Assembly (NCBI RefSeq): GCF_000716445.1
Contig: NZ_JNWK01000056.1
Span: forward strand, 1-46,784
Origin: Streptomyces wedmorensis
Lineage (GTDB): Bacteria; Actinomycetota; Actinomycetes; Streptomycetales; Streptomycetaceae
Direction: 5' to 3'
Length of the DNA stretch: 46,784 bases
Shown: positions 17,262 to 24,638 of the stretch, in pieces
How the letters are laid out: each line of letters opens with the position of its first letter
Position numbering within the stretch: position 1 is the first letter of the stretch
Made by a program: the position numbers and the translations under genes
The notes under the pieces: generated by a model
What the model was told of the DNA's origin: nothing
The model's input: only the letters and a program-made list of their open reading frames with translations
Database searches by the model: none

Positions 17262-17385
17262 GCCCAACCACCTTGCCTGCGACGGGTCCTGCGCGGCAGC
17301 CAGAAGAAGGGGCGGCCGAGGAGGGCGGTGAGGACGCCCGGGGGGAGTTCGGCCGGGGCCGCGACCGTACGGGCCGCCACTCGCG
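17258..17385 (-). pseudogene. hmuU: hmuU remnant (haem ABC permease C-terminus)
   Basis: Only about the last 43 codons survive on the minus strand: RVAARTVAAPAELPPGVLT, then LLGRPFFWLPRRTRRRQGGWA and a stop at 17258-17260. The segment APAELPPGV and PFF followed by a basic tail is the C-terminal helix and end of FecCD-type haem permeases. There is no start; upstream the sequence passes directly into the tail of a plus-strand surface protein. A deletion removed the rest of hmuU and probably the substrate-binding gene. Confidence 0.75.
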
Positions 17386-17661
17386 GGCGGCACCACGTCG
17401 AACGGCGCCACGGCGGGCGACGGGACCTTCGACGGGACCTTCGGCGGGACCTTCGGCGGGACCTTCGGCGGGACCTTCGGCGGGACCTTCGGCGGGACCT
17501 TCGGCGGTGCCGGATCGGTCGGCTCGCCCGACGGCGCCGCCGCCCTCGCCGCCACCGGCTCCGACGCCCCGACCGGCCTCCTCCTCGCCGCCTCCGGCCT
17601 GACCGCCGGTGCGGGCGCGGCCGTCGTCACCGCCGTACGCCGCCACGCCCTGGGCTCCTGA
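17380..17661 (+). pseudogene. C-terminal remnant of a cell-wall-anchored (HtaA-like) protein
   Basis: The plus strand encodes, without any start codon, SNGATAGDGTFDGTF, seven copies in all of a [G/D]GTF tetrapeptide, then GAAALAATGSDAPTG, a hydrophobic stretch LLLAASGLTAGAGAAVV and a basic end VRRHALGS. LAATG (17545-17559) fits the LAxTG motif of Streptomyces class E sortases. Haem-binding HtaA proteins with such tails accompany hmuTUV in actinobacteria, so an HtaA-type protein is the likely parent, although no HtaA domain remains. Its 5' part is gone at the junction with hmuU. Confidence 0.65.
17419..17502 (+). repeat. Seven 12-bp tandem repeats encoding GGTF/DGTF
   Basis: The unit GGCGGGACCTTC, with two GAC variants at the start, is repeated seven times in frame over 84 bp. 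It forms a Gly/Thr/Phe spacer ahead of the sorting signal. Confidence 0.9.
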
Positions 17662-17744
17662 CCAGCCACCCTCCCGCAGACAGGGCCGCCCCCGATCACC
17701 GGATGCGGCCCTGCCGCCGTACCCGCGGGTGGTTGAATTCCGCC

Positions 17745-18413
17745 ATGAACACGACCGCCACTGACATCGACGTCCTCCGCGTCTTCTGTACGGGCGACGG
17801 CCGGCACGGCAACGCCCTCGGAGTCGTACGGGACGCCCGCACCCACCCCGACGAGGCCGCCCGGCAGGCGCTCGCCAAGGAACTCGGCTTCAGCGAGACG
17901 GTGTTCGTCGACGACCCGGAGCGCGGGATCGTCGACATCTACACGCCCAGCGTGCGGTTGCCGTTCGCCGGATACCCGCTCATCGGCGCCGCCTGGCTGC
18001 TCGACCTGGAGGTCGTCCGCCCGTCGGCCGGCGAGGTGTGGGTGCGCGGGGACGGGGAGTTCACCTGGATCGAGGCGCGCGCCGACTGGGCACCGCCCCG
18101 GACGCTGCGCCAGTACGGCTCCGCCGCCGAGGTGGAGGCGCTCGACGTGCCCGAGCCGGGCGAGTGGATCTACGCCTGGGCCTGGGAGGAGGAGGCCGCG
18201 GGCCGGATCAGGGCGCGGGGCTTCCCTGGGCGCGGCGACGGCATCGACGAGGACGAGGCGACCGGCGCGGCCGCGCTGCTCCTCACGGCCGAGCTGGGAC
18301 GGGCCCTGAACATCACGCAGGGCCGGGGTTCGCAGCTGCTCACCGCGCCCGGCCCTGACGGCATCGTGGAGTTGGGCGGACGGGTCCGCCTGGAGGGAAC
18401 GCTCACGCGCTGA
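17745..18413 (+). CDS. PhzF family epimerase/isomerase-like protein
   Basis: A 222-residue cytoplasmic protein. The N-terminal VLRVFCTGDGRHGNALGVV, the active-site Glu region ELGFSETVFV, PFAGYPLIGAAW (canonical enzymes have PFAGHP) and the second-half EDEATGAAALLL follow the PhzF pattern. It is about 60 residues shorter than typical PhzF proteins, with the middle strands reduced. The reaction is unknown; family members isomerise or cyclise small metabolites. ATG 17745 is used. A terminator follows immediately. Confidence 0.78.
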   Translation: MNTTATDIDVLRVFCTGDGRHGNALGVVRDARTHPDEAARQALAKELGFSETVFVDDPERGIVDIYTPSVRLPFAGYPLIGAAWLLDLEVVRPSAGEVWVRGDGEFTWIEARADWAPPRTLRQYGSAAEVEALDVPEPGEWIYAWAWEEEAAGRIRARGFPGRGDGIDEDEATGAAALLLTAELGRALNITQGRGSQLLTAPGPDGIVELGGRVRLEGTLTR

Positions 18414-18419
18414 ACGCCG

Positions 18420-18440
18420 GGCGGCCGGCGCCCGGCCGCC
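18420..18440. terminator. Terminator hairpin after phzF
   Basis: GGCGGCCGG and CCGGCCGCC pair perfectly around a three-base loop just after the PhzF-family stop codon, facing the end of the haem oxygenase gene. Confidence 0.65.
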
Positions 18441-18538
18441 GACCGCTCATGCGCCGACCGCTCGCGCCGAGGGCGCGGCCCGCCGCGCGCCGGCGCGAAC
18501 CGACCGCCCGCGCCGAACGGTCAGGGCGCCGAGTCGTG

Positions 18539-19189
18539 TCAGGCGCTGAGCGGGAACTCGCCGCCCAGCTGGTGGAAGACCGCGCTGTTGAAGTCGAAGG
18601 CGCGCTTGCACTCGTCGACGATCCGCTGCTTCTCCAGGTCGTCGGCGTTCACCCCGTCGAGCAGCTCCCGGTACGTCCGCTTGAACGCGGCCGGGTTGGA
18701 GATCTCCTCGAAGACGTAGAACCGCACGCCGTCGCCCTTGCGCGCGAAGCCCCAGGTCCGCTCCGCCTTGTCACGGATGATCTGACCGCCCGACAGGTCG
18801 CCCAGGTAGCGCGTGTAGTGGTGGGCCACGTAACCGGCCGGCCAGTCACGGGCGCACTCGGCGACCCGCTCGGCGTACGCCACGGTGGCGGGCAGCGCGG
18901 TGAGCCCGGCACGCCACTCGGGGCCGCGCAGATGGGCGAGGTCCTGCTCCAGGGCGGCCGTGCGGAACAGCTCGGGCTGTATGAAGGGCCCGGCGACCGG
19001 GTCGTCGCGGAGCGCCTCCGCCCCCTCCTCCAGGGCCTGGTACACGAACCAGAGCTGCTCGGTGTACCGCGCGTAGGCGTCGACCGCCAGGCGTCCGCCC
19101 AGCAGGTCTCCCATGAAGGACGACGTCTCCGCCTCCGTGTGCTGCTCGTGCGAGGCCGTACGGATCAGGGTGGAGAAGGGCGTGTCCAA
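18539..19189 (-). CDS. hmuO: Biliverdin-producing haem oxygenase
   Basis: A 216-residue protein starting at TTG 19189, which has GGAGG exactly six bases upstream. The haem-ligand His lies in SHEQHTEAE near residue 17, and the distal-helix motif GDLSGGQ in YTRYLGDLSGGQIIRDKAE near residue 133. The enzyme opens haem to biliverdin, carbon monoxide and iron. It is intact even though the haem importer nearby is destroyed, so it may now serve internal haem or another importer. The promoter is overlaid by an iron box. Confidence 0.92.
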   Translation of the reverse strand: MDTPFSTLIRTASHEQHTEAETSSFMGDLLGGRLAVDAYARYTEQLWFVYQALEEGAEALRDDPVAGPFIQPELFRTAALEQDLAHLRGPEWRAGLTALPATVAYAERVAECARDWPAGYVAHHYTRYLGDLSGGQIIRDKAERTWGFARKGDGVRFYVFEEISNPAAFKRTYRELLDGVNADDLEKQRIVDECKRAFDFNSAVFHQLGGEFPLSA

Positions 19190-19213
19190 GGCGTGCCTCC
19201 GAGACCGATGGGA

Positions 19214-19268
19214 CGGGAACCAGTGACGATCCTGCCGAGTTAGGCTTACCTAAGTCAACTGGTTCCCG
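19214..19268. repeat. Inverted repeat flanking the haem oxygenase iron box
   Basis: CGGGAACCAGT (19214-19224) and ACTGGTTCCCG (19258-19268) are perfect 11-bp complements around 33 bases. The iron box sits almost at their centre. They may bind a second regulator. Confidence 0.5.
19229..19258 (-). promoter_or_regulatory. Haem oxygenase promoter with DmdR1/IdeR-like iron box
   Basis: On the minus strand TTGACT (19253-19258) and CAGGAT (19229-19234) are spaced 18 bases and read as -35 and -10. Between them TTAGGTAAGCCTAA forms the core of an iron box (19235-19253 on the plus strand, about 14 of 19 positions as consensus). Iron-loaded repressor bound here would block the promoter. Confidence 0.65.
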
Positions 19269-19303
19269 ACGTCCTGTCGGTAAAAACGTACCCCTTCGCG
19301 CGG

Positions 19304-20161
19304 TCAGGGCAACGTAAGGATTTCGGCCCCGTTCTCGGTCACGACGAGCGTGTGCTCGAACTGCGCGGTCCGCTTCCGGTCCTTGGTCACCACGGTCCAG
19401 CCGTCGTCCCACATGTCGTAGTCGTGGGTGCCGAGCGTCAGCATCGGCTCGATCGTGAAGGTCATGCCGGTCTTGATCTCGGTGGTGTGGTGGGGGGAGT
19501 CGTAGTGCGGGACGATCAGGCCGGAGTGGAACGACGAGTTGATGCCGTGCCCGGTGAAGTCACGGACGACGCCGTAGCCGAAGCGCTTGGCGTACGACTC
19601 GATCACCCGCCCGATGATGTTGATCTGACGGCCCGGCTTGACCGCCTTGATCGCCCGGTTCAGGGACTCCCGGGTCCGCTCGACGAGCAGCCGCGACTCC
19701 TCGTCGACGTCACCGCACAGGTAGGTGGCGTTGTTGTCGCCGTGGACGCCGTTGATGTACGCCGTCACGTCGAGGTTCACGATGTCGCCGTCCCGCAGCA
19801 CCGTGGAGTCCGGGATGCCGTGACAGATGACCTCGTTGATCGAGGCGCACAGCGACTTCGGGAAGCCGCGGTAGCCGAGGGTCGAGGGGTAGGCGCCGTG
19901 GTCGCACATGTACTCGTGGGCGACCCGGTCGAGCTCGTCGGTGGTGACACCCGGAGCGATGTGCTTGGCGGCCTCCTCCATCGCCTGGGCGGCGATGCGG
20001 CCGGCGATCCGCATCCGTTCGATGGTGTCGGAATCCTGCACCTCGGGCCCGGTGTACGGCGCGGGTGCGGGCTTCCCGACGTACTCGGGGCGGCGGATGG
20101 AGCCCGGAACGGAGCGGTGGGGGGAGAGCTCCCCCGGTACGAGAAGCGACTGGCCAGACAT
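19304..20161 (-). CDS. map: Methionine aminopeptidase, type I
   Basis: A 285-residue cytoplasmic metalloprotease removing initiator Met from nascent proteins. The metal ligands and catalytic residues of type I enzymes are visible: [42 protein letters not shown] and QFEHTLVV. An N-terminal extension of about 40 residues ([20 protein letters not shown]) is typical of actinobacterial type 1c enzymes. ATG 20161 has a TAGACT -10 element seven bases upstream and no ribosome-binding site, so it is probably leaderless. Confidence 0.93.
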   Translation of the reverse strand: MSGQSLLVPGELSPHRSVPGSIRRPEYVGKPAPAPYTGPEVQDSDTIERMRIAGRIAAQAMEEAAKHIAPGVTTDELDRVAHEYMCDHGAYPSTLGYRGFPKSLCASINEVICHGIPDSTVLRDGDIVNLDVTAYINGVHGDNNATYLCGDVDEESRLLVERTRESLNRAIKAVKPGRQINIIGRVIESYAKRFGYGVVRDFTGHGINSSFHSGLIVPHYDSPHHTTEIKTGMTFTIEPMLTLGTHDYDMWDDGWTVVTKDRKRTAQFEHTLVVTENGAEILTLP

Positions 20162-20168
20162 GCCAGCG

Positions 20169-20174
20169 AGTCTA
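20169..20174 (-). promoter_or_regulatory. -10 element for a leaderless map transcript
   Basis: TAGACT on the minus strand ends seven bases before ATG 20161. Confidence 0.45.
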
Positions 20175-20222
20175 ACGACCGGGTGTGGGGCAGCATGGTC
20201 TCGGAGGAAGGAGCCGACGACG

Positions 20223-20456
20223 ATGGCCCTGTTCAAGAAGCGCACCGTGGGCAAGCCGGGCGAGTGGTACTACTGCCTGGAGCACAAGAAGGTCGAGGAG
20301 GGCCCCGAGTGCCCCGCCAAGAACCGGTTCGGCCCGTACGCCAGCCGTGAGGAGGCCGCCCACGCCATGGAGACCGCCCGCGAGCGGAACCTGGAGTGGG
20401 AGACCGACCCGCGCTGGCACGACGAGGCCGGGAAGGACCGGACGCCGGACGAGTGA
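20223..20456 (+). CDS. Small conserved actinobacterial protein
   Basis: A 77-residue hydrophilic protein from ATG 20223 with a strong GGAGGAAGGAG upstream. It begins [20 protein letters not shown] and ends in a highly charged tail. The segment [20 protein letters not shown] resembles the repeat-like strand-helix of SPOR-type domains. It is conserved in actinobacteria, but I know of no assigned function. It is divergent from map and is followed by a strong bidirectional hairpin. Confidence 0.75.
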   Translation: MALFKKRTVGKPGEWYYCLEHKKVEEGPECPAKNRFGPYASREEAAHAMETARERNLEWETDPRWHDEAGKDRTPDE

Positions 20457-20464
20457 CCGCGCCC

Positions 20465-20500
20465 GGGCCGCCGGGACCGCTCAGACGGTCCCGGCGGCCC
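20465..20500. terminator. Strong bidirectional terminator
   Basis: GGGCCGCCGGGACCG (20465-20479) and its perfect complement (20486-20500) form a 15-bp stem with a six-base loop. The stop codon of the minus-strand MFS gene lies at the loop. Confidence 0.8.
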
Positions 20501-21794
20501 CCTGCCGGGCCTCTTCCTGTTCCTGCTGGGCCTTGCGGCGCAGCGAGTCCTCGTCCGTGTCGGAGTCGTACGTCAGCAGCTTCGGCAGCGCCAGGCAGAG
20601 CAGCCCCACCGAGGCGACGCAGGCCACGCCGCCCGTCCAGACCGCCGCACGGGTGCCGGTCCAGCCGGCCATCACGCCCGCCCTGACCTGACCCAGCTGC
20701 GGGCCGACGCTGTAGGAGAGCACCTCGATGCCGGCGAGCCGGCCGCGCAGCTCCTCGGGGATCGTCTGGTTCCAGATCGTGGCCCGGCCGAGCCCGCTCA
20801 GCATGTCGCCCGCGCCGGCGAAGGCCAGGCAGAGCAGCACCAGCCAGACGTTGCCGAACCAGCCGGCCGCCGCGATCGCCAGACCCCAGCCGGCCGCGCC
20901 CCCGACCACGAGCAGCCCGTGCCGCCGCACCTTCGAGGTCCAGCCGCTGGTCAGCCCGAGCACCAGCGAGCCGACCGAGCCCGCCGCGTACATCAGACCG
21001 AGGGACCAGTCGGCGTCCAGCTCGTCCGTGAGGAACGGGAAGATCGTGTTCGGGAAGGCGAAGAACATCGCCGCCAGGTCGATCGCGTACGTGCCGAGCA
21101 GCACCGGCCGCGACCAGGCGTACCGTGCCCCCTCCGCGATGCCCCGCAGCGAGGGCTTCTCCGCGTCGTGCGCGGCGGGCGCGGGGGTCAGACGGCGGCA
21201 CAGCAGGACCGAGACCGCGAAGCCGGCGATCGTCACCCCGTACGCGGGCGCGTGCCCCGCGTACGCCACGACGAGCCCCGCGATCGCCGGACCCGCGATC
21301 GAGCCCATCTGCCAGCGCAGCGAGTTCAGCGCGGCCGCCGCCGTCTGCTGCTCGTGCGGCACGATCCGGGCGAGCAGCGAGTCCAGCGCCGGACGCTGGA
21401 GCCCCGCGAGTGCCGAGACCCCGGCGGCCACCACGTACAGCGGCCACAGCATCGGCTCCGGCAGCAGCGCGTTGACCAGCAGCAGACCGGCCAGGACACC
21501 GAGCCCCGCCTCCGTCCCCAGGATCACCTTCCGCCGGTCCACCGCGTCCGCGAGCGCCCCGCCGTACAGGCCGAACACCACCAGCGGCACCAGCTCGACC
21601 GCGCCCATCGCGCCGACCGCGAGCGGCGAACCCGTCAGCTCCTTGATCTGCAGCGGCAGGGCGATCATCGCCATCGCGCTGCTGAAGTACGTCACGAGCC
21701 CCTGCACCCACAGCAGCCGGAAGTCGGGGGACGACCGCCACGGCGCCAGATCGGGCAGCAGGCCGGAGAGCTTGGAGAACACGGGGGAGGACAC
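20481..21794 (-). CDS. MFS transporter (DHA3-like)
   Basis: A 437-residue membrane protein from GTG 21794 with GGGGGAG-type sequence upstream only in the antisense, so the start is moderately sure. It has about twelve transmembrane segments; LLWVQGLVTYFSSAMAMIALPLQ opens the first and GGALADAVDRRKVIL forms the first cytoplasmic loop. The layout resembles the macrolide-efflux-like DHA3 group. The tail is charged (DTDEDSLRRKAQQEQEEARQ) and cytoplasmic. Substrate unknown. Confidence 0.82.
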   Translation of the reverse strand: MSSPVFSKLSGLLPDLAPWRSSPDFRLLWVQGLVTYFSSAMAMIALPLQIKELTGSPLAVGAMGAVELVPLVVFGLYGGALADAVDRRKVILGTEAGLGVLAGLLLVNALLPEPMLWPLYVVAAGVSALAGLQRPALDSLLARIVPHEQQTAAAALNSLRWQMGSIAGPAIAGLVVAYAGHAPAYGVTIAGFAVSVLLCRRLTPAPAAHDAEKPSLRGIAEGARYAWSRPVLLGTYAIDLAAMFFAFPNTIFPFLTDELDADWSLGLMYAAGSVGSLVLGLTSGWTSKVRRHGLLVVGGAAGWGLAIAAAGWFGNVWLVLLCLAFAGAGDMLSGLGRATIWNQTIPEELRGRLAGIEVLSYSVGPQLGQVRAGVMAGWTGTRAAVWTGGVACVASVGLLCLALPKLLTYDSDTDEDSLRRKAQQEQEEARQGAAGTV

Positions 21795-21922
21795 GAGGGG
21801 CCATGCTCCGGCCGCCGCCTGCCGGGGGCAACCGAATTACGGCCCCGCCGCCGGCCCGCCGGCAGCCGCCGCGAGCCCGCCGGCAGCGCGGGCACCCGGT
21901 CCGGCCCGCGGGCGTGCCGGCG

Positions 21923-22525
21923 CTACCAGCGGGCCGGCGGCGGGGCCGTCAGGCGGTCCGCGAGGTCGGAGAGGCGGTCACGGAGGCGGCGGCCGCCACG
22001 GGGCGACGGCAGGCTGTTCTCACCGGCCGCGGCGCTCACCAGGTGCTGCACCGTGTCCAGGTCCACACCCGCGTCCTCCGCCACCGTGAGCGCCTCGTGG
22101 GCGAGCCCCCGCACCTCCGCGTCGCCGCCGTCGAGGGAGAGCACCGTCGCCCCCGCCCGACGGGCGTCGTGCACCCGCTGGAGCAGGCCCGCGTCCGGCC
22201 GTTCCGGCGCCACCATCAGCAGCGTCGCCCCGCGGCCCGCCGCCTCCAGACGACCGAGCCCGACCGCCAGGTGCGCCGGATCGCCGGGCCGCACCCGGTG
22301 CCGCACCAGAGTCGGCGCCAGCTCGGGGAGCCCCGACCAGGCGGCCTCGTCGACCAGGTGCGCCGCCAGGTGCCAGGGCTCGTACTCCTCCGTGCCCACC
22401 AGGAGCAGCCCGCCCCGGTGCGGGACGAGCGACGACCGGAGCGACCCCGCGAACCGGCGGGCCGCCCCCGGCCACTCCGTCCCGGCGAGCACTTCCCGCA
22501 GCAACGCGACCCGTACGGCATCCAT
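21923..22525 (-). CDS. Conserved hypothetical protein
   Basis: A 200-residue cytoplasmic protein starting at ATG 22525 (MDAVRVALLREVLAGTEW). Strand-helix alternation with RGGLLLVGTEEYEPWHLAAHL, ATLLMVAPERPDAGL and AGATVLSLDGG suggests a Rossmann-like, possibly SIS-like fold. C-terminal RRLRDRLSDLADRL is a basic helix. I cannot name the family with certainty. It is divergent from npdG, with about 100 bases between, which hints at shared control. Confidence 0.6.
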   Translation of the reverse strand: MDAVRVALLREVLAGTEWPGAARRFAGSLRSSLVPHRGGLLLVGTEEYEPWHLAAHLVDEAAWSGLPELAPTLVRHRVRPGDPAHLAVGLGRLEAAGRGATLLMVAPERPDAGLLQRVHDARRAGATVLSLDGGDAEVRGLAHEALTVAEDAGVDLDTVQHLVSAAAGENSLPSPRGGRRLRDRLSDLADRLTAPPPARW

Positions 22526-22613
22526 GGGCCCGCATCCTGCCCCAGCCACGCCCGGCGCGCGGCCGGTTGCCGACGTTCCACCCGTACGGGAGCCCCCGGA
22601 CCCGACCGGTCGG

Positions 22614-22619
22614 TAATGT
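22614..22619 (+). promoter_or_regulatory. -10 element for a leaderless npdG transcript
   Basis: TAATGT ends seven bases before ATG 22627; no ribosome-binding site is present. Confidence 0.45.
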
Positions 22620-22626
22620 CGAGGCC

Positions 22627-23325
22627 ATGACTACGACTGACAGCAAGCCCGCCCCGAAGGACCCCTGGGACCTCCCCGACGTCTCCGGTCTCGTCGTCGG
22701 CGTGCTCGGCGGCACCGGCGACCAGGGCCGCGGCCTCGCCTACCGGCTCGCCAAGGCCGGCCAGCGGGTGCTCATCGGCTCCCGGGCCGCCGACCGGGCC
22801 CGCGACGTGGCCGCGGAGATCGGCCACGGCGTCGAGGGCGCCGACAACGCGGAGGTCGCCCGCCGCAGCGACGTCGTGATCGTCGCCGTGCCGTGGGACG
22901 GGCACGCCAAGACCCTGGAGTCCCTGCGCGAGGAGCTCGTCGGCAAGCTCGTCGTCGACTGCGTCAACCCGCTCGGCTTCGACAAGAAGGGCGCCTACGC
23001 CCTGAAGCCCGAGGAGGGCTCCGCCGCCGAGCAGGCCGCCGCGCTGCTCCCGGACTCCCGGGTCACCGCCGCCTTCCACCACCTCTCCGCCGTCCTCCTC
23101 CAGGACGCCTCCCTGGAGGAGATCGACACGGACGTGATGGTCCTCGGCGAGGAGCGCGCCGACGTCGAGATCGTCCAGGCCCTCGCCGGCCGCATCGCCG
23201 GCATGCGCGGCGTCTTCGCCGGGCGGCTGCGCAACGCCCACCAGGTCGAGTCGCTCGTCGCGAACCTCATCTCGGTCAACCGCCGCTACAAGGCCCACGC
23301 CGGGCTGCGGGTCACCGACATCTGA
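22627..23325 (+). CDS. npdG: NADPH:F420 oxidoreductase
   Basis: A 232-residue cytoplasmic enzyme. After a polar N-terminus the nucleotide-binding GVLGGTGDQGRGLAYRLAK is followed by GSRAADRA, whose Ser-Arg after the second strand binds the NADPH phosphate. VVDCVNPLGFDKKGAY and VTAAFHHLSAVLL match the F420-binding part of the family. It transfers hydride between NADPH and coenzyme F420, supplying reduced F420 to F420-dependent enzymes. It probably stands alone and leaderless. Confidence 0.9.
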   Translation: MTTTDSKPAPKDPWDLPDVSGLVVGVLGGTGDQGRGLAYRLAKAGQRVLIGSRAADRARDVAAEIGHGVEGADNAEVARRSDVVIVAVPWDGHAKTLESLREELVGKLVVDCVNPLGFDKKGAYALKPEEGSAAEQAAALLPDSRVTAAFHHLSAVLLQDASLEEIDTDVMVLGEERADVEIVQALAGRIAGMRGVFAGRLRNAHQVESLVANLISVNRRYKAHAGLRVTDI

Positions 23326-23424
23326 GCCGCCCCCGCCGGGCGCGGAGCCGGAGACCGGACGCTTCCGGGCATGGGGGACACTGGACGGGCACCATCAGCC
23401 GTACCCGGACAGGAGCCGTCCCCC

Positions 23425-23613
23425 ATGCCCCGCCTCGCCCTCTACGCCCTCGTGGTCTGCGCCCTGGCCGTCGCCGCGGCCGTCGTCTCCTTCGTCCAGG
23501 GCAACTTCCTGGGCGTGATCTGGGTCCTCCTCGCGGGCCTGTCCTCCAACATGGCCTGGTACTACATCCGCCGCGCCAAGGCCGAGAAGGCCGCCGAGGC
23601 CACCGACGCCTAG
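23425..23613 (+). CDS. Tiny membrane protein
   Basis: A 62-residue protein from ATG 23425 with AGGAG nine bases upstream. Two hydrophobic helices (about residues 4-24 and 27-46) are followed by a basic and acidic cytoplasmic tail (RRAKAEKAAEATDA). Conserved small proteins of this form occur in Streptomyces; no function can be assigned. It lies 99 bases after npdG and converges on the M50 protease. Confidence 0.65.
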   Translation: MPRLALYALVVCALAVAAAVVSFVQGNFLGVIWVLLAGLSSNMAWYYIRRAKAEKAAEATDA

Positions 23614-23680
23614 GCGGTCCGGCGGATCCCGGACGAGCGGTCCGGTGGACCCCGGACCGGGCCCAGGACGCGGCTTCGAA

Positions 23681-23724
23681 CCGGTCGTGAACCACGGCCG
23701 GAGCCGGCTGTGGTTCACGACCGG
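23681..23724. terminator. Large hairpin between convergent genes
   Basis: CCGGTCGTGAACCAC (23681-23695) pairs perfectly with GTGGTTCACGACCGG (23710-23724). GCCGG/CCGGC continues the stem inside after a G-U pair. It lies between the tiny membrane protein and the M50 protease, and should stop transcription both ways. Confidence 0.7.
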
Positions 23725-23742
23725 ACCCGGCCCGGACCCGGC

Positions 23743-24537
23743 TCAGACCTGGCAGGACTCCGGGGTCTCCTCCCAGAACCGGAAGAGCTGCGAACCGCAG
23801 TAGCGGCTCAGCTCCGGCACCCCGAGCGAGCGCATCAGCGCGTCGATCGCGTCGAAGAACGCGTCGTTGACCGCCGGCACGAACAGCAGCGCGATCACGA
23901 TGAAGAAGCCGTACGGGGCGTACGGCTCGATCTGCCGCTTCACCTTGTACGACAGCCAGGGCTCCAGCACCCCGTAGCCGTCGAGCCCCGGCACCGGCAG
24001 CAGGTTCAGGAGCGCCGCGGTCACCTGGAGGAACGCCAGGAAGGCCAGCGCGAACCGGAACGCGAGCGGGACGCCGTCGAGGGCGTCCAGCCAGAACGGG
24101 GCCGTGCACACCAGCGCGAACAGCACGTTCGCGAGCGGGCCCGCCGCCGAGATCAGGCTGTGCTTCCAGCGGCCCTTGATCCGGCCCTGCTCGATGAAGA
24201 CCGCCCCGCCCGGCAGACCGATGCCGCCCATGATCACGAAAAGCACCGGCAGGACGACGCTCAGCACCGCGTGCGTGTAGGCGAGCGGGTTGAGCGTCAG
24301 GTAGCCCTTCGCGCCCACCGTGATGTCCCCGCCGTGCAGCGCCGTGCGGGCGTGCGCGTACTCGTGGAGACAGAGGGACACCACCCACGCCGAGGTCACG
24401 AAGAGGAAGACCGCCAGGCCGGGCAAGGCGGCGAAGTCCGTCCACACCGCCCAGCCGGTCACGGCCATGACGGCGAGGATCGCCAGGAAGACGGGGCTGA
24501 TCCGCCGTTCGTGGCGCCGGGTGGTGGCCGTGGTCAT
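23743..24537 (-). CDS. Site-2 protease family (M50) membrane metalloprotease
   Basis: A 264-residue integral membrane protein with about six transmembrane helices. The zinc-binding LCLHEYAHA (HExxH) lies near residue 58 and the second motif NLLPVPGLDGYGV, giving the third ligand Asp, near residue 178. Family members cut proteins within the membrane, but short stand-alone members like this have no known substrate. Its C-terminal region ends RFWEETPESCQV. It is divergent from the large SARP-type regulator. Confidence 0.85.
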   Translation of the reverse strand: MTTATTRRHERRISPVFLAILAVMAVTGWAVWTDFAALPGLAVFLFVTSAWVVSLCLHEYAHARTALHGGDITVGAKGYLTLNPLAYTHAVLSVVLPVLFVIMGGIGLPGGAVFIEQGRIKGRWKHSLISAAGPLANVLFALVCTAPFWLDALDGVPLAFRFALAFLAFLQVTAALLNLLPVPGLDGYGVLEPWLSYKVKRQIEPYAPYGFFIVIALLFVPAVNDAFFDAIDALMRSLGVPELSRYCGSQLFRFWEETPESCQV

Positions 24538-24638
24538 CGCGGGAACTCCCAGGGACGGAGGGCTGGTCTGCGGGGGAAACGTACCGGGTGACGGGGCGAG
24601 TTCCTCGGCCGGGGACCGTCTCACGGAGAATGGGGCCC

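Noticed and set aside
16666..17331. Plus-strand open frame covering the hmuV remnant
   Set aside because: The reading is low-complexity, while the minus strand carries recognisable HmuV and HmuU motifs in order.
12738..18413. Long plus-strand frames across the efe operon
   Set aside because: They are antisense to efeU, efeB and efeO, show no family motifs, and have the repetitive composition of shadow frames. Only the portion from 17745 (PhzF family) is real.
21795..21922. GC-rich gap between the MFS gene and the hypothetical protein gene
   Set aside because: It holds repeated GCCCGCCGGCAGC and imperfect hairpins, but no stem clear enough to call a terminator and no frame worth reporting.
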